Source: Cheiracanthium punctorium (Eukaryota; Arthropoda; Arachnida; Araneae; Cheiracanthiidae). Taken from it: a DNA stretch of 64,000 nucleotides. Positions 45,701 to 54,700 of this stretch are shown here, piece by piece (position 1 is the stretch's first letter; every line of letters begins with the position of its first letter). The stretch is taken from assembly GCA_038373885.1 (NCBI GenBank), contig JAWZYV010001829.1, positions 434,001 to 498,000 of the forward strand. Reading direction: 5' to 3'. A program made the translations under genes and the position numbers. Below the pieces are notes generated by a model that searched no databases, was not told where the DNA came from, and saw nothing but the letters and a program-made list of their open reading frames with translations.

Positions 45701-48700
45701 ACCTAAACTACAGAAGCCAATGATACAAAATTTGGATTGCATGCGAAATTCAATCCTCTTTAAGAGAGGATTTTTCATACATTTGCGAGGGTAGATATCC
45801 ACAAATCTTTCTTTTGTAAAATGAAACACTCCCAAATACCTAAAAATAAATTAAAGAAATTTTGAAATTAGCCCTCTAAGGTGAGTGGATTGCCATTCTC
45901 ATCTTTTTCATGTATCTTTCTTGGTGGGAAAAAAAAAAGAAAAAGAAAACAGTTATTCACAAAATTGATGCTTTAAAATGTAAAGATATAAATCTGTTGC
46001 TTAGGCACAACTGCTCTCTCATGAAAAACTTGCTAGAAATTTTTTTGATTTATTTTTTATTACTTTAGTATACCTAACATAAGTAATGAGATTTACTTGA
46101 AAGATGAAGCAAAATGCGAAAATTTTTGGTTATAGCCAGTCCCAGTAAGGTAGGGGGAATCTTTAGCACTAAAATGCCAGCTAAATTTCGGCAGTTGAGC
46201 AAAAGGTTACGTGAACAGAATATAATTGATAATAACTGTCTTGTATTTGATAAAAAAAAAGTTTATTTGTGATATTTGTATTTGTTTGTCACGTGATAGT
46301 GTTGTTTAGCTCAACAAGCCCATGCTTCCCCATTTCTGGTCTGTACTGATGCTGTAATGTCAAGTTTGTTTTGTGAAATTTTCCATTTTATTTATATTTT
46401 TTAAAATTTATTTTCCAGATAGTGCACCGTCATCTGTCTTCTAGAAATGTACTAATTGCTGAAGGATCTACTCCCAAAATTGCTCACTTTGGTCTAGGCT
46501 ATTTTAATCCTTTAGGAAAAGTAATGTATATTTATTTGTTATTATTATTATTTACTGATTATTCTTCTTCATTTTTTTTTTCCATATTGAAGTTCTTGGA
46601 AAATAAATTGTGCCTGTTTCCTGTGTACCATATATTATACTGTTGGAGGAATGTTTCCTGAATATATATACCAACACCAACTCTCAGTATCTTGGAAAAT
46701 GTTTCAAGCTTCAAGGCATTTTGAAATTAGTTTTTAATACGTTTTGATGACAATTAGGTCCACTAGACCTGCTTTTATGATGTTTTTTTTAAAAGAAATA
46801 ACAAAGCAATCTGTTTAATGTTGCTACAAAATTAGTTAATTTTAAAATTTAAAATACTGTAATTGTAGATAATCACACTGGTGTGCTATTGCATTTATTA
46901 CAGCCATTTTTTCCTAGTTGGAGCCATTATCTTTCACATTTACTGGGTCCATGAAACCCATTTTTTTTTTTTTACTTTAGGCATTCTTGAAAACTCATTT
47001 TCTTGTCCCTGTGTTAAGCTTGTAAGTGTTTTCAATAATTTTCTAATTGTCTTGAAATTGGCCCAGAAAATTTTGCAAAGGATCCCAAATGCTTAATCAT
47101 GTGAGTCTCTGTAACCAGAGCTGCAAATAGAGGGGTTGGGGGTAGGGGTGGCTAAACAGGCCATGTGTGCCATGTTGAAGGAGTTGCCAAAATCAGTTAT
47201 GGTTCCAAAGAAAAGTGTACCAAAATTAAGGCTTGCCCTTTATGCCATTCTTATAAGACACGGAAATTGAGTTTTGCCACTTGTGAATTAAACTCTAATT
47301 GTGGTACTATCTGGGACCCAGAGCTAAAAAAAAAAGTATTATAGTGTTCGTTGATGAAAGTTTACGTGGATGTTTCTGAAAGATTTTGCATTTCATTAAA
47401 GGTTAAAAATGCTTTTAAAAGCATTTTACCTTTTTTCTTCTTTTTCATATACTTTTATAAATTTATAAGTATTTAAAATATTACAATTGAAGTGAGGTCT
47501 AAGTCAACTGTAATGGCTGAAGTAATGAAAACTTTGTAAAATAATGTACCTAAAAGATACTTATCATTGTGAACACGTGTTTCAGATGAAAAAATTTCAT
47601 TCTTCTTTAGCAGTTGTCCATACACAGACTCAAATGGAAGAAATTGCAATGGGCATTTGTATGTTTATTCGATGATAACTTTATTATAGCTGATCCAGGG
47701 GCATAGCCAGAAATTTTTCATGGGTGGGGGGTTACGACTACTGCAACTCACATATATGCATACATGTGTGTGATAAGGGAGTGAAGAATATACATTTTGC
47801 ATGGCAAAAAATTCCTCATGGGGGGGGGTATGACCCCCCTCCCCCTGGCTACGCTCCTGAGTTGATCCATTCTTTGTGAAATTTGGTAGACGAGTAGCTG
47901 AGGACAAGTTTGAATATGGAAGAATTGGATAGAAGGTTATGGTTGTAAAGAACAGCAGCCGATTCTTACTTTTGAAAATTGTTTAACAAATTAACAAAGC
48001 TGTTAAGCTGTTAAGTCTGTGAAATTTTTCTGGCTACTCCCCTGGATCAACTATATAACTTTTGAAGTTAGAATCCCTTAATAATTCCATTGGTAAAATA
48101 CAATAACAAAGTAGCAACTCCACTATTCTCAAATTCTCACATGAACATTGCACAAGGGCTGGTAAATACATTCGCAATAAGCAGTAGAGTTATGCTCAAG
48201 ACATACTTGGGATTGGGAAAAGTTTAGTAAATAAAGCTCTTGGCAATGTCAGAGATATCCTGAATGAGCCTGGATTGGACAGGATACTTCAGGATATGCC
48301 TGTTGTCATTTGCATGCTATTCAATAAGTATGCAAGCCTGACCATCGATGTCCCTTCTCCAATACAGCCAGTAATGTGGTCCTGGAAGACAGTCCAAACT
48401 TTACGCTCTTGTTCTCAGTTTCATTCACTGCCACTGTTTACAAGCTTTAAGGACTGATGCTGGATCTTTGTCATCAGTGACAAAAAGCAAACAGTGGGTT
48501 GTACCTGCATTGCATTATCATAATGCAAGAAGATTCAGGACCTCTTATTTGGTCGAGACTTTGATTTTGGTTTGCTTAAAAAAAATGAAAATCCTTGCTT
48601 CCAAGAATTGTAGAAGAAAGAGGACCAAGCATTTTTGCAAGTGAATAATTTTTTCAGGTATCTCCTGTTGCGTTGCATCTGCTATTACGTGAACTATAAA

Positions 48701-51700
48701 ACCCCTTTTGCCCACAACTTCCCTTGTATCAGGATAATAATCAGGATAAAACTGGGAAATTGTGAGGACTCAGTTTGGAGTGAACCTCTAGTTATAATAT
48801 TACAAAAAGAAACAGTACTGTATGGTGTACTGTTAGTCACCATAAAATCACCCTTTTTTGCTTTTTAATAATAATATTAATTTTTTAGAGAATAAGAGTG
48901 AGAATTGGATTAGTTATAAGAGTAATTACTTGGTGTTTTCATAACTGACATTTCATTATTTGCATAGTTTTATTGATTTTGTCAATCATTCTTTTTTCAG
49001 AAACTGTCTTACACTAGGTGGATGGCTCCTGAGGTTCTGAATTTGAATACTTATACCAGTAAAAGTGATGTGTAAGCAATCCTGTAAATTGACTTTTTCT
49101 AATTATTTGGTAAAGAATAAAATTTAATTTTATGTTTCAGATTACAAAACATGAAATTTGATTTATCTGTTTTAGAATTGTAAAATCAAATTACTTAAAC
49201 ATGTGCTATTTTTGAACTTGATTGATAGTAAGTCTTTCTAATATCAGTGAAAGTTTATCATATATATGTTATAGATGTAGTATGGTTTTTTATGTTAAAA
49301 ATCCATTTTAGTTTATTAAAATACATAATGTTATTCTAAAGTTACCTGCAGCAAATATTTTTTTGCTCTTTTGCTCACTGTTAAAGAGTTACTAGTATAT
49401 AAAAACTGTATAATGTTAATTTTTCTAATGTAAGTATGTGTATTCATGGATGTAGATGAAATTTGGGTCCACTTTACGGTTCCTTCACAAAATTACAATC
49501 GATTAAAACAGCCCTTTCACAAAAATACAATCGATTAAAACAACCGTTCATTCCCATTTTACCATATATTTTAATTTGGTTTGTAAAATTTTTTAAGAAA
49601 AAGTGACTTTCACAAAAATACATTGATATTTACAAAACACTATATATATTGAAATTCACAAAAATAAGCAGTTTTCACAAAATTGTGACCCTAAAAAAAT
49701 TCCTACACCGACCCCTGATAATTTTAAGCAGTTTTTAGCACAGAACTTTTTAAGTGACACAAAAAATGACCTGTTCTCATTTCCGAACTTTTCTTTTCAA
49801 TTAAAGGTATCTTGATACCTTATTAATTAAGTATGGTACAGTCCAATGCAGTCCTGAGTTGAACTTATCAAATACCAGAATTTAGATTACATTGATGCAT
49901 AAAGCTGTTATTGCCTAGAAGAAAAAAGAAAAAAAAACAACTATAAGATTAAACTGTTTACTTTATTTTATACTACTACACAGGGGCGTAGCGAGAAATT
50001 TTTCATGGGGGGGGTTACGACTACTACAACTCATATATATGTGTACGTGTGTGTGATAATGCAGTGAAAAATATACATTTTGTATGGCAAAAATTTCTCA
50101 TGGGGGGGTTATGACCCCCCTAACCCCCCCCCTTGGCTACGCCCCTGCTACTACATTAAAATACAGATGCAAAGTGCAATTTTGAATTTATTCAAGAACT
50201 GCAAAAGTGTTATCTAATCATGAGGATTTTTCCCATTGAGCATATTTTTATTTTCTATAGTTTTGAGTTTGATTTTTTAAATTTTTGTATAAAATTTTTG
50301 TTATAAAATAAAGAAAACCTTTTTCTTTGTAAAGCAAAAATATTTTAACTATATTTCTCTTCCCTCAGAGTTTAGCTATATTTATAATCGAATAAGCTTA
50401 CCCAGAACACTTTAATTTATCTGTTTAAAAGAGTTTTTATTGCAATATTTTTCTGTATGTTCATTAATTCAAAAATATGTTGAAAGCTGTGTTTTTTCAT
50501 GCATATTACAGCAGAATATTGACCATTTTTTTAAGTAATTAGTTAATAAACATGTAATTGTTTTTCCTTTTAGTTGGTCTTTTGGAGTTCTTTTATGGGA
50601 AATTTTGACAATAGGTAAACGCTTTTTCCTATTTCTAGTATAAAAAGCAGTTATCTAACTAATTTTGTATTATCTGTATATTGCTACAAATTTTTCAAGC
50701 AACCCCCAGTTCTGGTGTTTAAAATAGTTTAAAATTTGTATTCTATGCTTCAAATAATTAAATTTTGCATTTTGTTGCATCAAAATCGTTCAACTAGATC
50801 CAGGGATACAGAGGTTTGGTTTTCCCCATTGATTAGTGTAGCATTTCTAGAAATCTCGAGGAATATTGGACCTAGGCCTTCAATAACCTCATCTTTGGGG
50901 ACTTATTTTTGGCTCCAAAATTGGGGATATTTCCCCAAAAATGGCATTTCTATCATTTGGCACGATTTCCCCAATGGGGCTTGTAAAGCTAGTGTTCCTG
51001 GATTAACATGCATAATAGCCTAATATTACTCTTCTATTACAAATGGAAATCAGCTTGTTCTAGTTCATTCCATGGATGGTTCTCTCTGGAATGTTCCACG
51101 ATGTTCGTCGCAGCCTATAAAAGCGGCGGGTTCCCCCAATTTGAATCTCAGTCATGTTTCTGCTCGATCAGAGAGCAGATGTCCGTGAAAGCTTAAAGCT
51201 GAATTGAATCTATAGAAGCGATATTTTCGCTTGCATTTTTGAAGCTTTATTTTTAGTAGTTAGTGTAAATTCTTCATTACTGAGTCTTGATTGACTGTTT
51301 ACGAAATCCCTCATATATTTCCTCTGAATTTTTGCCTGTGGAAGTGTTTTATTTGTGTGGGAAATACAGCATGTGTGAAAGCGGACTGTTAAAAGCATGT
51401 TACTGGCTGATTGCGCTTGTGAATTTTGTACATCTGATTTTTCAACGAAGCTCTAGAAGCAATAAAGTTTGTGTTCTCTCCTGACAAGTGGGCTCTTTAC
51501 TAGAACTTTCTTCACCTACTGAACTTTAGAACGACGAACCCAGAAACTTGCAAAATATTCCGCAACAATATTTTGTTGTTATATGGATTGTGCATGTGTA
51601 AAAACTAACATTAAATTAAAAGTATTTAAGTACACAAAAGAATGCAGCTAAGCCCTTAAAATGTATGAAATGTAAATTAATGAACTAAATTATTAATTGA

Positions 51701-54700
51701 AAAAAAAAAACCTTTAAAAATTTGTTTTAATAATAAATGCTGTAATCTGTGATACAAATACTATAAGTATTGAATTACTTAATTCTGTCCTGTACACAAG
51801 GACAAGGAAGCACTTATTAAATCTTTTTAATCTTAAGGGGCTGTAATTAAAATTAAAGTATTATAACTTCTTGATATAAATATAGTCTTATAAAATAAAT
51901 AAAACTTGGTATAACACACATAAAAAGATACTTAACACACTAGATGATTGTTTCAGCCAAAAAAATATTCAGTCTTCTTCAGCAGTGAGCACACTGTGTG
52001 GCAAAATAAATAATGTGTATATATAATTCAAGAGGAGGCATTGATTAATACAGTTCACAGTAGACTGTTTTTCACTTGTAATATCAGTCAGCAATAATTT
52101 CTCTTTGAAAAATTAATGGGAAGCCTTTTCTAATATTGTGGAATTTTTTTTTATAATTTTATTTATAAGCAACACATAATCAGATTTTTATTTTAAATTT
52201 TTATGCAGTACAGCATTAGTTTTGAAGTTTGTTTCTGGAAATGATTATCAATTATGCACATGCACAAAATTGACAATGAATTAAAAATCATTGTTGGTAA
52301 ATACCCTAGCTATTCTACGAAAAATTATTCCCAGTGTTAAGTAGTAGAATTTAGCTGATTCTTGGCAACTTTTAACACGCTGCTACTATAGCTACTGGCA
52401 ACCCTTTAAACAATCATTTAAAAACATTTTTTTTTTTCCAATTTTCAGAATATCTCTAGAATTTGACCGAATTAATATGGGATCACCCTTAAATAAAATA
52501 TTTTCTTTCTAATTAAAAGGAATCATCTATTGGTACAAATGGTAAAAAATTATCACTGAACATACATTCTTACCAAAAAAAAAAAAAAAAAGGATGGGTG
52601 GGTGGTTAGGAGGTTCTGACAAATTGATAGGCTCCTTTTTTAAGTTGGTTAAAAAAAAAAAAGATTTAATTACTAACTTTATTTTTTAACCATATTGACT
52701 GCATTTGTCTGTATAAAAGCACTTTTTGTTAATTGTATATTTTAGCCTGAAGTTTTTTAATATTTCCAGGTGGCTCTCCTTATCATGGTTTATATGCAAG
52801 GGATGTCTTGCCGCGTGTAATGCAAGGAATGCGTCTTCCACAGCCAAAAGGTGTCTTTGATGACCTGTAAGTAAACCGAAATTTTGTGTTGTGCACCTGC
52901 AACATAAAAGCCAAATTTTCTTTACTCTTTAGCCAAAAAGCATATCCAATCAGGCCTTGTTTATTGCATGGGTACTTGCAGGGTGTCTACCACTAATTAA
53001 AATTAGTAGTTATTTGCTACTAAATTGAAGATTAGATAAATTGGGATACTTGAGTTTTTTCATTTTTAATTATTTCTCATTCTTTTTCAAGCTTTATCCT
53101 CTCTGTAAGTAATTCCTAGAAGCCTCCCTTTGGCTCTTTATTTGTATGCAATAGCTACTGTAGGAGACTGAACAGTGATTTGGTCTTCATGATACATTTA
53201 ATGACTTTTTTAACTAGGTAGATACCATGTACATTGTGTCTTCCTTCACTAGGTAGATAAGCTGTATATTCATGTGCAACCTGATATTCATGCTACTAAA
53301 CATTTAATATAATTAATAAGTAAAAATCATATTTGGTTTGAAGTACAATATTGCTCTAAAGAACAGATTTAATGTATTTTATGCTTTATTTGCTCTTCTT
53401 TAGACTTCTTTTCAAGTACATAAACACACTCATTGTATGTTGACAAACTGAAAAACCTGCCTTAAACGAGTCCTTAATTATGCAGAAACATAAAATGACA
53501 ATTTTTAAAAATGTGTTGGCATACTCTAAGTCACCTTCATTTCAAACAAATATTCAAGTGTTTGCTCCCTTAAAATAATAATAATAATAAAATAAAATAG
53601 CTTCAACTATTCAGGAAAACTTAAAAACATTTGTGTATTTAACCCATTAATGCCCAGTAAAATTTGTCAGTCACAAATATATAAGCATTAATAGATTTTT
53701 TTATTTTAATTTTTTGAATAATAAAGTTCATTTCCACTAAATATTTAGCGATAGTTGGGTAAAAGTGGGAATTTTTCACTGTTTCATGCATATTTTTTAG
53801 AAATAAACTTCATACCATGCAAATGTAGGAAATTTGTATATCACTTTAGGAATCAACATAAATTGGAGAATGTGACGAAATGTCTGGGCACTGATGGATT
53901 AACATAAACTAATGAAACAGCTATCTTCATCTCTTGAGTAACAGAAGAGTTAATAATCGGAGCTGCATACTTTCAATGACTTTCTTTTAATATCCAAATA
54001 TTTGATAACATTGTTTGTTTGCATATGTATGAGTATTATTTTCATTCTGTATATTCATGCTTATTTTCAGTATGAACTTCCTTAAAGCAGAAAATTTTTT
54101 GTTTTTGGAACGATGGAATTTCGTTTCAGACAACAAAACCTTTTTGTGTTCCATTTTAAGTAAAATAAACAAACAAACAAAAAAGTATTTTGACTTTATA
54201 GAACTTTTTTATATGGCACTTATTTTCTTTAGATATCAACTTTTGTTGCATTGCTGGGAGTTAGATGCTGATGAAAGACCAAAATTTATGGAGCTGGCGA
54301 CAACGCTGCAAAGCATGTTTCTAAATGCAAAAGTTAGTTTCTTTTTCTTTTCTTATGTTATAAATTAAAGCAGAGATATTTGTGCAGATTGTATGTTTTG
54401 CAAGTTTATGAAAGATATTTAAAATTTTTTAAGTTTTACGGTGAAAAAAATTTAATCAGTGTCACCAAATCCTCTTTGGAAAAAAAATACCAAATCGTTA
54501 ATAATATATATATTAAATTTAATTTTTGAAAAACAAATGTAGCTATTGTATGCACATAATTATCTGTTTACTATTAAAAGGATAAAATATAACAGATTCA
54601 TTAATTTTGATGCTCCTTCCTTCTCTAAAAGCTTTTTTGTCACACATCTTGACTGCAAATAATATTGTTTAATTGACATTAATTCAAACTAAGAAAATTT

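Larger units (their letters stand above)
43354..46418 (+). other. Intron after exon i
   Basis: It carries a short hAT-type MITE (44083-44240) and a mariner N-terminal fragment (44848-44958). The rest is AT-rich and unrecognised. Confidence 0.65.
46521..49000 (+). other. Intron after exon j
   Basis: It contains a weak hammerhead-like relic (47576-47612), a hAT MITE (47696-47859) and a Helitron/PIF1 helicase relic (48125-48575). Confidence 0.7.
49072..50573 (+). other. Intron after exon k
   Basis: It carries an inverse copy of the CAGGGGTCGACC MITE (about 49446-49717) and hAT MITE copy 2 (49981-50147). Confidence 0.7.
50615..52769 (+). other. Intron after exon l
   Basis: It carries a probable solo LTR (51056-51567), a weak hammerhead-like relic (51945-51985) and A/T tracts. 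No exon. Confidence 0.65.
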
